Of a DNA stretch of 64,000 bases, positions 18,334 to 29,071 are shown in pieces. The stretch is from Flocculibacter collagenilyticus (GTDB lineage: Bacteria; Pseudomonadota; Gammaproteobacteria; Enterobacterales; Alteromonadaceae). The stretch spans positions 1,488,001-1,552,000 of the forward strand of contig NZ_CP059888.1 of assembly GCF_016469335.1 (NCBI RefSeq). The letters run 5' to 3'. Position 1 is the first letter of the stretch. Every line of letters begins with the position of its first letter. The position numbers and the translations under genes were made by a program. The notes beneath the pieces were generated by a model, which was not told where the DNA came from, made no database searches, and worked only from the letters and a program-made list of their open reading frames with translations.

Positions 18334-21300
18334 ATGTTATCACTTGTCCAATCAAATAAAATGGAAGTTCTGGCTGAACAACTAGCACAAGTGATAAAAA
18401 CGACTCCCTTGGCAAACCCATTTGAACCAGAAGTGATTTTGGTTCAAAGCCCTGGTATGTCGCAGTGGCTTAAAATTAGCTTGGCTGAACAACTGGGAAT
18501 TGCAGCCAACCTTCATTTTCCATTACCGTCCTCTTTTATTTGGACAATATATCAAGCGCTAGTGCCAGATTTACCAGAACAATCTGCTTTCAATAAGACT
18601 GATATGGCATGGAAAGTCTTTCAATTATTAGAAGCATATTTAGTAGAACCAGATTTTGCACCGCTGAAACATTACCTTAGTGACGATACTGATCAGATAA
18701 AGCTATACCAACTTAGCGAAAAAATTGCTGACGTATTTGATCAGTATTTAATGTATCGACCTGAGTGGATTTTAGGTTGGGAAGCGGGTGAAGATGCAAT
18801 ATCAGGAGGAAATGTCAGCGAGCAACCGTGGCAGCCAATGTTATGGCGTGCGATTATTGAAAAGACTAAAGTGCTAGGACAATCTCCGTATCATCGAACG
18901 AATCTGCATAACTTATTAATTGAGCGGCTGGCTAACCTTGATGTTGCAAGCAGTGAATTAACCTTTTTACCTCAACGTTTATTTGTTTTTGGTATTTCAA
19001 CTCTCCCAAGACAACAGTTAGATGTGCTAGAGCATTTAGCAAAGCATATTGATATTTATTTATTTTATTTCAATCCTTGCCAACATTACTGGGGCGATAT
19101 TGTTAACGAAAAAATGTTGGCCAAAATTAAAGCGCGTTACCCTAATTCAAAGCATAATACTGCTGCAATCCCACATGAAGAGGTAGAGAACTTTTTTATG
19201 GTGGGCAACCCTCTGTTAGCATCACTAGGTGGCGTGGGTAAGGATTATGTTGAAACACTACTAGATATTCCCGGCCAAGACATAGATTGTTTTATTGAGT
19301 CGCCAGCAAAAAACGCACTTGAGACGATTCAAAATGATATTTTAAACTTATCGTTTCGGGATCAAATGGAGCCGTTAACTGCTGAGCAAATGCTGACAGA
19401 TGAAGGTAAGCAAATCTGGCGCAATAATGATGCCTCTATTTTATTTAATAGTGCACACAGCCCAGTCAGAGAGTTAGAAATATTGCATGATCACTTACTT
19501 AATATGATGCAACAACATCCGACTCTTACACCGAAAGATATTATCGTTATGATGCCCGATGTCAGTCAATATGGCCCTTATATTGAGTCGGTGTTTTCAA
19601 GTGTGCCTTACGAGCAATATATTCCATTTGCCATTTCAGATCGTGGTGTGCGGCAAGAAAATCCTATCCTAGAATCATTTATCACGTTACTTAAACTGCC
19701 TAAGTTACGTTTTACCGCGTCTGAAATTTTAGACTTGCTTCAAGTTCCTGCAATATTAAATAAATTAGAATTAGACGCGGAAGACTTACCGTGGATAGTA
19801 AAGTGGGTGCGTGAGTCGGGTGTTCGCTGGGGCATTGATGAGCGTCATCGCAGCGATTTAGGCTTTGAACATGATGATTTGAATACGTGGCAGTTTGGCT
19901 TGAAGCGAGCGCTATTAGGTTATGCCAGTAATGAACAAACCTTGTATCACAACATATTGCCTTATACCGAAATAGAAGGTCAGCAGGCCGTATTGTTAGG
20001 TAAAGTAAGCCACTTCGTGAATCAACTTATTACATTCCGTAAACAGCTAACCCAAGCAACCAGTGCTGAACAGCATATTGCTATTTTAAGGGCGATAGTC
20101 GAGGATTTTTATTTAGCTGAAGAACAAGATCTAATTGCAATCAATACGGCGCGAGAGGCTATTTCAGCGTTAGCGTATCATCTTGAATTAGGTAACATTC
20201 CAGCCGATGAAGAATTCGCGTTAAGTTATGAAGTGGTTTGTGAGTTTATTCAGTCCCAATTAAATGAAAAAGGGGTCGGTCAACGGTTTTTAGCGGGGCG
20301 TGTCAATTTTTGTACCTTAATGCCAATGCGTAGTATTCCATTTAAAGTGGTATGCCTCATAGGAATGAATGACGGTGAATACCCGCGTTTTGTCGCACCA
20401 GTAGGTTTTGATTTAATGGCAACCAGCCAAGCTAAAAAAGGCGATAGAAGCCGACGACTAGAAGACCGTTATTTATTTTTAGAAGCATTACTGTCAGCAA
20501 GAGAACAGCTTTATATTAGTTTTAATGGGCGCTCTATTTTAGATAACTCCATTAAAGTGCCTTCTGTGGTGGTGTCTGAATTTAAAGAATACATTGAACA
20601 GTCATTTATTGATGAGCATGGAAATACACCTTCGGCTCTATTCGTTGAACATCCGCTACAGCCTTTTAACCACGCTTATTTTTCACTTGAAAGCCACATT
20701 AAAAGCTATAAAGTGCAGTGGATTGTGGATAACGCTGACGCATTAATGGTGAATACCATTAATAATAACAGCAGCTCGGTAACTAGCACGGTATTGGAAA
20801 ATAATACACTGGAATTAGACAGTTTACTGACCTTTTGGCGTCACCCAATACGTTATTATTTTAATCATTGTTTAAAAGTAAAAATAGAAACACAAACAGC
20901 CCACGAAGATGACGATGAAATGTTTGCACTGTTAGGGTTGGCGAAGTATCAGATATTGAATCAACGTGTAAAACAAAAATTACTCGCTGAAAGTGAATCT
21001 TACGATACTGCGACCATAAGTGCGAAACAATATTGGCGTCGTGCTGGGCAATTACCAGCAGGCAGTGCAGGTGATATTGACTTTGGTGATATTGACACCC
21101 TCAGTGATGAGTTTGTGACACGTATTCTTAGCTTTGTACCAGATATTAACCAAACAGAACAAATAGAAATTTCGATCATCCTTGAAGGGGTCAAGTTACA
21201 AGGTTGGTTGCAGCAATTTGTTGGTATGGGAATATTGCTAGCGCGACCAGCTAAGCTAAAAGCGACTGATTACATTAATGCATGGTTACAACATATTGTT

Positions 21301-21675
21301 TGTTGTGCTGCTTACCAGCCAAAACATACCTTTTTAATTGGATTAGATAAAGCGGTTCAATTTCAAGCTATTGATAAAGAAACGGCGCAACAACATTTAA
21401 CACTATGGTTGGCGCACTGTGTGTTGGGGCATCAACAAGTTATCCCGTTTTTGTCTCAAACTAGCTTCAACTGGGCGAAAAGTCACGATGAAAGTAAGTT
21501 AACCACTTCGCTTTATGGGCAAGACTTTTTAAATATTCAAGGCGAATTACACGATCCTTACGTAGCCAAATGCTATACCGAAGTGAATGAGTTACCAGAG
21601 ACTTTTTATCAGTTAGCGGATGACTTGTTACTGCCCATGCTAGAAAATGTAATGGATGCAGAGGAGCATCAATAA
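18334..21675 (+). CDS. recC: Exodeoxyribonuclease V subunit gamma (RecC)
   Basis: RecC holds the RecBCD complex together, splits the DNA strands and scans for Chi. The 1113 residues (E. coli 1122) show the family N-terminus with VQSPGMSQWLK and the inactive helicase fold, the NFCTLMPMRSIPFKVVCLIGMNDGEYPR block, and GDRSRRLEDRYLFLEALLSAREQLYISF. Its stop codon overlaps the recB start by one base, so the two are translationally coupled. The start ATG at 18334 follows an AAAGAGAG ribosome site. Confidence is high. Confidence 0.95.
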   Translation: MLSLVQSNKMEVLAEQLAQVIKTTPLANPFEPEVILVQSPGMSQWLKISLAEQLGIAANLHFPLPSSFIWTIYQALVPDLPEQSAFNKTDMAWKVFQLLEAYLVEPDFAPLKHYLSDDTDQIKLYQLSEKIADVFDQYLMYRPEWILGWEAGEDAISGGNVSEQPWQPMLWRAIIEKTKVLGQSPYHRTNLHNLLIERLANLDVASSELTFLPQRLFVFGISTLPRQQLDVLEHLAKHIDIYLFYFNPCQHYWGDIVNEKMLAKIKARYPNSKHNTAAIPHEEVENFFMVGNPLLASLGGVGKDYVETLLDIPGQDIDCFIESPAKNALETIQNDILNLSFRDQMEPLTAEQMLTDEGKQIWRNNDASILFNSAHSPVRELEILHDHLLNMMQQHPTLTPKDIIVMMPDVSQYGPYIESVFSSVPYEQYIPFAISDRGVRQENPILESFITLLKLPKLRFTASEILDLLQVPAILNKLELDAEDLPWIVKWVRESGVRWGIDERHRSDLGFEHDDLNTWQFGLKRALLGYASNEQTLYHNILPYTEIEGQQAVLLGKVSHFVNQLITFRKQLTQATSAEQHIAILRAIVEDFYLAEEQDLIAINTAREAISALAYHLELGNIPADEEFALSYEVVCEFIQSQLNEKGVGQRFLAGRVNFCTLMPMRSIPFKVVCLIGMNDGEYPRFVAPVGFDLMATSQAKKGDRSRRLEDRYLFLEALLSAREQLYISFNGRSILDNSIKVPSVVVSEFKEYIEQSFIDEHGNTPSALFVEHPLQPFNHAYFSLESHIKSYKVQWIVDNADALMVNTINNNSSSVTSTVLENNTLELDSLLTFWRHPIRYYFNHCLKVKIETQTAHEDDDEMFALLGLAKYQILNQRVKQKLLAESESYDTATISAKQYWRRAGQLPAGSAGDIDFGDIDTLSDEFVTRILSFVPDINQTEQIEISIILEGVKLQGWLQQFVGMGILLARPAKLKATDYINAWLQHIVCCAAYQPKHTFLIGLDKAVQFQAIDKETAQQHLTLWLAHCVLGHQQVIPFLSQTSFNWAKSHDESKLTTSLYGQDFLNIQGELHDPYVAKCYTEVNELPETFYQLADDLLLPMLENVMDAEEHQ

Positions 21676-24600
21676 TGGCTGTGAACACGACACCACTGGA
21701 TGAAGCTAATAACACTGTGTTGCCAACGTCACTAAATCCGCTCACTCTGCCATTAACAGGTAGTATTTTAATAGAGGCCAGTGCAGGCACAGGAAAAACG
21801 TATACTATTACCACATTATATGTGCGCCTGTTGTTAGGGTTAACAAACACCAATCCTTTATTAACAGACACAGTAGAAGAAAGCCACGTAACCGCACCAC
21901 AGTGTTACACCGTTGAGCAAATTTTAGTGGTGACCTTCACCGAAGCGGCAACGCAAGAAATTAGAGACCGAGTGCGCGCTCGGATTAACGAAGCAAAGTG
22001 GGCTGTATTTACAGGACAAAGTAGTGACCCCTTATTAATTACGATTGTTGACCAAATTGAAGACAGGCATTTAGCATTTCATCGACTGGATGCAGCCGCT
22101 AAGTTGATGGATCAAGCTGCTATTTTTACCATTCATGGTTTTTGCCATCGCATGTTAACGCAGCATGCTTTTGAGTCAGGCTCGCTATTTGAACAAGAGT
22201 TCATTTTAGAACAAACCAGCTTAGTTGAAGAAGCTACAAAAGACTATTGGCGCAAGTATGTGGTGCCGCAATCACTGCCGGTGATGACTTTTATACGTCA
22301 ATTCTGGTTAGAGCCTACACAGTTACAAAAAGACATTGAAGCTTTGTTGTATAAAGAAGGTGTAGTGTTCTCACCAAGATATAGCTTTACAGATGAAATA
22401 AAACAAATAGAGCATTATCAAACCTTAGTAAAAAAAGTGAAGCACGCATGGCTTGAAGAAGATATTGAGTCGATGCTGCTTAAATCTGACATACGTGGTA
22501 ATAAAGCGGCAGTAAAAAGCGATCGTCTTGCAGCGATGAACGCATTTTGTCACTCCAACCAGCTCGACTTTGTGTATAAAGCCAATAAAAAAGAAAGCTT
22601 TGAGTTATGGGCGCAGTCAGACTTACAAAATCCTAAATCGCTAAAAGGTAAAAAAGTGCCTCCTACCCATTGGGTATTTGACAGCTGCGAACAGCTAGCG
22701 TTAATGCGCACAAAAATAAAACAGCAGCTAAAAGCTGCAATCATTCAAGATGCTGTTACCAAAATTAAGCAGTTACTTATCGCTAGTAAATTACAAAATC
22801 ATCAAATTAGTGCTGATGAACTGCTAACCCGATTGCACAGTGCTCTACACGGCGATCACCAACAAGCATTAATCGATGCGATTTCGTCGCAATATCCAAT
22901 TGCAATGATTGATGAGTTTCAGGATACCGATCCCATTCAATACGGCATTTTTTCTAGCATTTATCAGGATACATCTCAGAGTGATGAAGTAAATGCATGC
23001 TGGGTAATGATAGGTGATCCCAAGCAGGCAATTTATGGGTTTCGTGGTGCAGATATTTTTACTTATATTAAAGCCAAGCACGATGTCGAGAGAGAAAAAT
23101 ATTATACGTTAGATACCAACTGGCGCTCGTCTGATGATGTGGTCACAGCGGTTAACTACTTATTTTCAAGTAGCCAAAATGCCTTTATTTATGATCAAGA
23201 CATTCCATTTTTACCCGTCAAGGCTGCGGGCAAGGCAAGCAAATCGCCATTTAAGATTAATAACAAGGCTGCTGCGGGATTACAACTGTCTTATTTACCT
23301 AGCGAGGACGACACACCCATAGCAAAAGGCAACGCACTGCCTTTATTGGCAGAACATAGCGCTAATCAAATAGCGACATTACTTAATTTGGCAGAGCAGG
23401 GTGAAGCGAATATTGGCGACCGAAAAGTCGCTGCTGCTGATATTTGTGTGCTTGTGCGCGATAGATTTGAAGCGCGTACAATTAAGCAAGCACTGCTTGA
23501 ACGTAATATTGATAGCGTATTTCTAAGTAAGGACAGTGTGTTTGCAAGCGAGCTAGCTGAAGACGTTTATCGCTTACTCAGTGTGCTTATACTTGAACAA
23601 GGTAGTAGCCATGCAGAAGCACATATTCGAGGCATTTTATTATCCTGTTTGTTTAATTATTCAATCACAGATATTGAGCAATTAAACGAGCAAGAGCACG
23701 CGTGGCAATATGTGTTAGATATGTTTGATAATTTATCAAACCGATTATCGCGCTACGGGGTAATGCCATTAATTCAGCACCTTATTTATGATAACGGCTT
23801 GGTTAAAAAATGGCGCACAATATCGAGATATAGCGACAATGTTGAGCGGTTGATCACAGATTTGCGTCATTTAGGTGAAATCTTACAGCAAAAGCAAATG
23901 GAGCTAGGCGGGCTGCATAAGTTATTGTTTTGGTTTGAACAGCAGATTACTTCACCAGAATTAAATAAAGCGCAGCAAATGCGACTGGAGTCGGATCAAA
24001 ACTTAATACAAATCGTTACCATGCACGCAAGTAAAGGACTTGAGTACAATATTGTATTTTTGCCTTTTATAAGTAGTTATCGCGCGGTTTCTAGTGCCAT
24101 TTACCATAATGAGCTTGACCAACTTACTGTAGATTTAACCAATGCTGAAGAAAATTTATCCAAAGCAGAAAAAGAACAATTAGCTGAAGATTTGCGGTTA
24201 CTGTATGTTGCATTAACGCGGCCAGTGCACCAACTCAATGTTAACCTTTACAACTGCAAAGAAGGACAGAAAAAACGTTCAGCGCTTACTAAAACGGCAA
24301 TTGGGTATTTACTGTTTGGGACAGTTGACGTTGCCGATATTAATAACGGGTTGATTCAGCAACAACTTATCAATCTTGTCGATGGTATAAATGAGTCGAC
24401 ACGAGAAGAAAGCGTAGTCACGAATAACATGATTGCAAATTATTGCGACGCCAGCACGTCAACCTATACCCGTTTTCAAGCAGTTAGTCACAATACGCAA
24501 GCGCAACTTGTACAGCATCACTTTTCTGCGCAAATAGACGACTACTGGCGAGTAACCAGTTACTCCGCATTAATTCATGCTGCGCACTCAACCGTGGCCA

Positions 24601-25499
24601 ATTCTAAGGCTGCTACCGAAGAGCCGTCTCCACCCGAAGCGGGGGAGGTTCAGCCCGGCATGGATGATGAGCTGCATTTTTCCGACTTTCAACCTGTAAC
24701 GGTAATGAACAAGAATCGTTTTAATTTTGAAAAAGGGGCGAATGCGGGTAGCTGTTTGCATGAAATTTTTGAAGAGATAGATTTCACGTCAGCAGAGCGT
24801 GACTATATTGATGTAATTATTAAAAAGCTTAACTTATACGGCATTGATGAAAGCTGGGCAGAAGTAGTGTATGAGTGGGTATGTGATGTGCTTGATACGC
24901 CTTTAGATAAAGATCAACATGCACTGGCAGATGTTCACAATAAGTTGATTGAAATGGAATTCCACATGGCCATTTCAACGATCAATGCCGCTAAATTAAA
25001 TGCGTTATTGTCATCCCAAGTAAACCGAAATTATAAACTGCTTTCATTTTCAGACGTACAAGGTGTATTAAAAGGCTTTATTGACTTAGTGTATGAATTT
25101 AACGGTCGCTATTATGTGCTTGATTATAAGTCGAATCATTTAGGTGAAAATACCAGCGATTACACGCCAGATAAACTAGAAGAAGCGATGACATCGCATC
25201 ATTATCATTTGCAATATTTAATCTATGTAGTTGCCTTGCAACGTTATTTATCGTTACGCCTTCCGAATTATGATTACGACATGCATATAGGCGGTGTGTA
25301 TTATTTATTTTTACGAGGAATGAGTGCGAATACAAATGATGATACAGGCATATTTCGAGATAAACCGCCAAAACAATTAATAGACCAACTTGATGCACTT
25401 TTTACTGGTACAACATTCGGTTTGAATAGTGGCAGTGAGTGTGATTCAAGTAAACATGGCGCTACATTACATGAGCAACAGCAATTAGGGTTATTTTAA
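21675..25499 (+). CDS. recB: Exodeoxyribonuclease V subunit beta (RecB)
   Basis: A 3'-5' SF1A helicase with a C-terminal nuclease that loads RecA after Chi. The 1274 residues have Walker A ASAGTGKT (35-42), the DEXX motif in MIDEFQDTDP, the QAIYGFRGAD motif, VTMHASKGLEYNIVFLPF, and LRLLYVALTRP. The nuclease domain holds GSCLHEIFE, GFIDLVYEFNGRYYVLDYKSN with catalytic D1150 and K1152. It is about 90 residues longer than E. coli RecB (1180). It overlaps recC and recD by one base at each end. Confidence is high. Confidence 0.95.
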   Translation: MAVNTTPLDEANNTVLPTSLNPLTLPLTGSILIEASAGTGKTYTITTLYVRLLLGLTNTNPLLTDTVEESHVTAPQCYTVEQILVVTFTEAATQEIRDRVRARINEAKWAVFTGQSSDPLLITIVDQIEDRHLAFHRLDAAAKLMDQAAIFTIHGFCHRMLTQHAFESGSLFEQEFILEQTSLVEEATKDYWRKYVVPQSLPVMTFIRQFWLEPTQLQKDIEALLYKEGVVFSPRYSFTDEIKQIEHYQTLVKKVKHAWLEEDIESMLLKSDIRGNKAAVKSDRLAAMNAFCHSNQLDFVYKANKKESFELWAQSDLQNPKSLKGKKVPPTHWVFDSCEQLALMRTKIKQQLKAAIIQDAVTKIKQLLIASKLQNHQISADELLTRLHSALHGDHQQALIDAISSQYPIAMIDEFQDTDPIQYGIFSSIYQDTSQSDEVNACWVMIGDPKQAIYGFRGADIFTYIKAKHDVEREKYYTLDTNWRSSDDVVTAVNYLFSSSQNAFIYDQDIPFLPVKAAGKASKSPFKINNKAAAGLQLSYLPSEDDTPIAKGNALPLLAEHSANQIATLLNLAEQGEANIGDRKVAAADICVLVRDRFEARTIKQALLERNIDSVFLSKDSVFASELAEDVYRLLSVLILEQGSSHAEAHIRGILLSCLFNYSITDIEQLNEQEHAWQYVLDMFDNLSNRLSRYGVMPLIQHLIYDNGLVKKWRTISRYSDNVERLITDLRHLGEILQQKQMELGGLHKLLFWFEQQITSPELNKAQQMRLESDQNLIQIVTMHASKGLEYNIVFLPFISSYRAVSSAIYHNELDQLTVDLTNAEENLSKAEKEQLAEDLRLLYVALTRPVHQLNVNLYNCKEGQKKRSALTKTAIGYLLFGTVDVADINNGLIQQQLINLVDGINESTREESVVTNNMIANYCDASTSTYTRFQAVSHNTQAQLVQHHFSAQIDDYWRVTSYSALIHAAHSTVANSKAATEEPSPPEAGEVQPGMDDELHFSDFQPVTVMNKNRFNFEKGANAGSCLHEIFEEIDFTSAERDYIDVIIKKLNLYGIDESWAEVVYEWVCDVLDTPLDKDQHALADVHNKLIEMEFHMAISTINAAKLNALLSSQVNRNYKLLSFSDVQGVLKGFIDLVYEFNGRYYVLDYKSNHLGENTSDYTPDKLEEAMTSHHYHLQYLIYVVALQRYLSLRLPNYDYDMHIGGVYYLFLRGMSANTNDDTGIFRDKPPKQLIDQLDALFTGTTFGLNSGSECDSSKHGATLHEQQQLGLF

Positions 25500-27556
25500 T
25501 GCTACCTAGTTACAATGAAGAGATTAAATTAACCAGTAGTGAATTATTATGTTGGCGCGAGGAAAACGGCGCATTATCTAAGTCACTTATTGAGTATTGT
25601 GAGTTACGTCATATCGATATTGAGTTTGCTAATGCATCACTTGAAGTTGCCCTATTGAGCGGCCAGAAAATAGATGACACAGTAAAGAGTTATCTAGTTA
25701 TTACAGTCGCCTTACTAAGTTTAGAGCTTGCAGAGCAGAATGTATGCTTCAATATCTCGTCTATCAACTGGCGTAATCCATTTAACTTATCCGTTGAAGC
25801 ACTCAATTTATTCACGCCATTCATAGCACCGGATGCAGCGCTAGAAAAAGAAACGTCAATAGCATCAATCAATAGCGTTTTGAGTAATCCTGCCATTGCG
25901 TTACCTTTTGTATTACATCACACACAGTTATTTTTAGCTCGTTACTGGCGGTATGAAACCATTGTGGCTGAAGGTTTGCGAGCCTTGGCAAATAAGGCGA
26001 CAACGTTTAACGAGCAAAGAGTAAAAAATATTATTGACTCGCTTTTTGATAAAACTGTTATCCAAAACCAACATATTACCCCCGCGAACAATACAGATGA
26101 GGTTGACTGGCAACGAGTTGCAGTCGCCATTGCAGCTAAACAGCAATTTGCGGTAATTACTGGAGGGCCGGGGACGGGCAAAACCACAACAGTAGCCCGC
26201 TTGTTAGCACTGATAGCGACGCTTCACCCTAAAACTAACCCTGTTATTGAAATTGTAGCGCCGACGGGAAAAGCAGCAGTAAGGCTGACCGAATCCATCA
26301 AAAATGCTAAGTCAAAGTTAAACGTTGATTCACGCACAAAAAATTGCATTCCCGATAATGCAAAAACGATTCATCGATTGTTGCAGCCGCAATATTTATC
26401 AAGCCATTTTAAACGTGATCATGAAAACCCAATTCATGCCGATGTGCTGGTGGTGGATGAAGCGTCAATGATTGATATCGCATTAATGGCCAAGTTAATT
26501 CAAGCATTGCCTGCTTATGTGCATCTTATTTTACTAGGCGATCAGGAGCAATTAGCCTCAGTTGAGGCTGGATGTGTGCTGGCTGATATTTGTGCCCCCT
26601 TAAATGGAAGTATCAATTCTCAACCGTTGAAATCTATTAAGTCGGCTCCGGCTGCCCACCTTTCAGCTACTCAAAATCAATGGATACAAAAAGTAGCCGG
26701 TGTAGCACTACCTCATGGCAACTCAGAAAAAGACGTTTGTCACAACGCTATTGTCGACTCTGTAATTGCGCTGCAAAAAAGTCATCGATTTAAAGCGGAT
26801 AGTGGAATAGGGCAATTGGCTAAAGCGGTAAACACAAACGATAAGGCATTATTAGATCAGGTTTTTGCGGCAAATTATGCCGAGCTTACTTTTTACGGGC
26901 AAAGCGCAAAAGATTATGAGTCATTAATTAAGCAATGCGCTAATGCTTATAAAGTGTATTTAAATAAGATGCGTCAAAAGGAGCCTATTCGAACTGTCAT
27001 AGAAGCATTTAATACCTTTCAATTGCTCGTGGCAGTAAAAGAGGGGCGATTTGGTGTTAATGAATTAAATGACAATATTGAAAAAGTACTCGCTCGTTCG
27101 GGACATATTACTGCCAATCAACGGTTTTATGCAGGTCGGCCAATCATGATTCAGCAAAATGATTATGACATGCAATTATTTAATGGCGATATTGGTTTAT
27201 TACTGCCAGATTATGAAAATGAAGATCCTAACCAACATAAACAATTAAAAGCATGGTTTATTGCGCCCGATCAGTCGTTAAATGCTTATTACCCTTCACG
27301 TTTACCAATGCACGATACGGTATTTGCGATGACCGTGCATAAAAGCCAAGGTTCTGAGTTCGATACTGTAGTACTGGCGCTACCTGAATTAAAAAATACA
27401 ATCAGCAATAAAGTCATGTCGAAGGAGTTGGTATATACAGGCATTACCCGAGCAAAAAATCATTTTACTCTTTATGCCGGAAAGCGTGTGTTAAGTAATG
27501 CAATGGCTCGTTCTATTAAGCGTCAATCAGGGCTTATTGAAAAGTTGTATGGTTAG
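25499..27556 (+). CDS. recD: Exodeoxyribonuclease V subunit alpha (RecD)
   Basis: The fast 5'-3' SF1B helicase of RecBCD. The 685 residues (E. coli 608) carry Walker A GGPGTGKT (222-229), PTGKAAVRL, DEASMIDIALM, LLGDQEQLASVEAG, and the C-terminal MTVHKSQGSEFDTVVLALP and ELVYTGITRAK motifs. The extra length lies partly in the segment around residues 370-425, between the Q-L-A motif and KSHRF. The start overlaps the recB stop by one base, so recCBD is one translation-coupled unit. Confidence is high. Confidence 0.95.
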   Translation: MLPSYNEEIKLTSSELLCWREENGALSKSLIEYCELRHIDIEFANASLEVALLSGQKIDDTVKSYLVITVALLSLELAEQNVCFNISSINWRNPFNLSVEALNLFTPFIAPDAALEKETSIASINSVLSNPAIALPFVLHHTQLFLARYWRYETIVAEGLRALANKATTFNEQRVKNIIDSLFDKTVIQNQHITPANNTDEVDWQRVAVAIAAKQQFAVITGGPGTGKTTTVARLLALIATLHPKTNPVIEIVAPTGKAAVRLTESIKNAKSKLNVDSRTKNCIPDNAKTIHRLLQPQYLSSHFKRDHENPIHADVLVVDEASMIDIALMAKLIQALPAYVHLILLGDQEQLASVEAGCVLADICAPLNGSINSQPLKSIKSAPAAHLSATQNQWIQKVAGVALPHGNSEKDVCHNAIVDSVIALQKSHRFKADSGIGQLAKAVNTNDKALLDQVFAANYAELTFYGQSAKDYESLIKQCANAYKVYLNKMRQKEPIRTVIEAFNTFQLLVAVKEGRFGVNELNDNIEKVLARSGHITANQRFYAGRPIMIQQNDYDMQLFNGDIGLLLPDYENEDPNQHKQLKAWFIAPDQSLNAYYPSRLPMHDTVFAMTVHKSQGSEFDTVVLALPELKNTISNKVMSKELVYTGITRAKNHFTLYAGKRVLSNAMARSIKRQSGLIEKLYG

Positions 27557-27639
27557 CTTATTTAACGCTTATAAACGTTAATAATTGAAAATAGTAACGT
27601 CAGCAGCTTAGTTCTTTGCTTTAACGTCGAAATAAATTT

Positions 27640-27668
27640 TTTACTTTTAGTTTTGTGTACACTAGATT
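27640..27668 (+). promoter_or_regulatory. Possible promoter for the tautomerase-like gene
   Basis: TTTACT (27640-27645), 17-bp spacer, TAGATT (27663-27668). It lies about 100 bp before the start codon at 27769. Confidence 0.35.
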
Positions 27669-27768
27669 TAAATGAGAGTCGTTAAGTTTTATTCATTAAT
27701 AACGCCATAAGTGCTTATTCCAACGCGATTTAATCCATTACTCTTCTTCTAATAAGGATTAACACACT

Positions 27769-28149
27769 ATGCCTGTGCTGACCATTCGTAGCTTACCGCT
27801 AGCGCAACCAGTAAAAATTGATAACTTATTAACTAAGCTTTCAAACATGTTATCTGTACAAACTCAGTTAAATGAAGCGCATTTCGCAATTTACTGGATA
27901 ACGATTGAGAAGGGGCACTTTTGCCATAGCGGAAAAACAGCAACGACCCAGCCAAATGATTCTCATCCAATTTGGATTGAAATTTATTTACCCGACTGCC
28001 ATAAGCCCAATGTGAAAGATATCATCGCCAAAAACACAACGGAAATGTTGAGCAAATCCTTGATGGTAAATGCAGATAATATTTTTATTTCTTTAAGGCA
28101 TGCACGTAGCGGAGAGGTATTTGAGAAATCGCATTGGTTGCATTGGTAA
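27769..28149 (+). CDS. Tautomerase-superfamily-like protein (DUF1904-like)
   Basis: A 126-residue protein starting Met-Pro. In the tautomerase/MIF superfamily the proline exposed after Met removal is the catalytic base, and the pattern of a short strand (PVLTIRSL), a long helix, a strand (FAIYWITIE), a second strand (IWIEIYLPD) and a second helix (VKDIIAKNTTEMLSKSL) then a strand (NIFISLRHA) fits two such units. It most resembles the DUF1904 type. Substrate is unknown. The ribosome site is AAGGA, 10 bp upstream. It is a single gene converging on the Tsx-like porin. Confidence 0.6.
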   Translation: MPVLTIRSLPLAQPVKIDNLLTKLSNMLSVQTQLNEAHFAIYWITIEKGHFCHSGKTATTQPNDSHPIWIEIYLPDCHKPNVKDIIAKNTTEMLSKSLMVNADNIFISLRHARSGEVFEKSHWLHW

Positions 28150-28210
28150 AAAGGGAAGGTGAATAACAGATTCATCCCTGAATCTAAATAATCTAGATAA
28201 ATTAAAGCAA

Positions 28211-29071
28211 CTAAAACTGCCAAACTACTAACAACTGCACGGCCGACTCGTCAGTATTAGCGTCGCCCAGTTTGTTATTCCAATACTGATATTCAATGCC
28301 TACAAAGAGCTGATTTTTTTGGTTAAACATTGCGTTACCCATATCCCAACGGATTTGAGGTTGTGCTAACACCCAGTTTTTTACTGGCTCGCCAAACTCA
28401 TTGGTGCGAGCACCTATAAACTCTATATGGCCTTGAATATTAAACTGCTGGTTGCCTATTTCAAATGGATACATCCAATTGATATCAAGCATGTAACTAT
28501 CGTCTTCAGTTGGTGCACCAGAAAATGTGACGCCATCGCTGTCGTCAATATAAGCAGTAAAGTCGGTATTCAAAAAAGCAAAGCCTGGTACATCCCAAGA
28601 CAAGCGAACACCAGGTAAATATTTAAGTACTTTTGCATCTGCAGCGGCATTAACGCCTAGCAGAAATCCAATGTCGCTAAGTCCACCTTTTCGAAACTTT
28701 CTGTCGAATATTTTAGACATACTGAAATTTAAATAAATTTCACCGTAAAAATCACCATTATTAAAGCTGTCACCATTGTCGTCATCTAAATAGTCGACAA
28801 AGAAAAAAGTGTCACCGTATTTCCAGCCACTCGCGTTTTGTAACGTAATTACGCGAGTATCAGACGAAACAGAGGCATTATTAACAAACGTTGGAGTGTC
28901 TAATTCACCATATTGAAAGTGCATCTCTGTCACACTCCAATCAGCCGCTTGTGCAGCAGGTAAAGTAAACGCCCCAAGCGCTACTACACTTGCAAGTAAT
29001 GCAGACTGTTTTAGGGGCTTAGCACGCGAAAGTGCGAACGATGAGTGGCTTGGTAAGTTTACTAAGGTCAT
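28211..29071 (-). CDS. Tsx-like outer membrane channel
   Basis: An outer-membrane beta-barrel resembling the nucleoside channel Tsx. I choose the ATG at 29071, because a GGGGTGA ribosome site lies just before it; an in-frame ATG five codons upstream is less well placed. This gives 286 residues with a long signal peptide ending AAQA before DWSVTEMHFQYGELD. Barrel strands alternate polar and aromatic residues, with DFYGEIYLNFS, GVRLSWDVPGF, and the end VQLLVVWQF with C-terminal phenylalanine. Nucleoside transport is inferred from the family. Confidence 0.75.
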   Translation of the reverse strand: MTLVNLPSHSSFALSRAKPLKQSALLASVVALGAFTLPAAQAADWSVTEMHFQYGELDTPTFVNNASVSSDTRVITLQNASGWKYGDTFFFVDYLDDDNGDSFNNGDFYGEIYLNFSMSKIFDRKFRKGGLSDIGFLLGVNAAADAKVLKYLPGVRLSWDVPGFAFLNTDFTAYIDDSDGVTFSGAPTEDDSYMLDINWMYPFEIGNQQFNIQGHIEFIGARTNEFGEPVKNWVLAQPQIRWDMGNAMFNQKNQLFVGIEYQYWNNKLGDANTDESAVQLLVVWQF

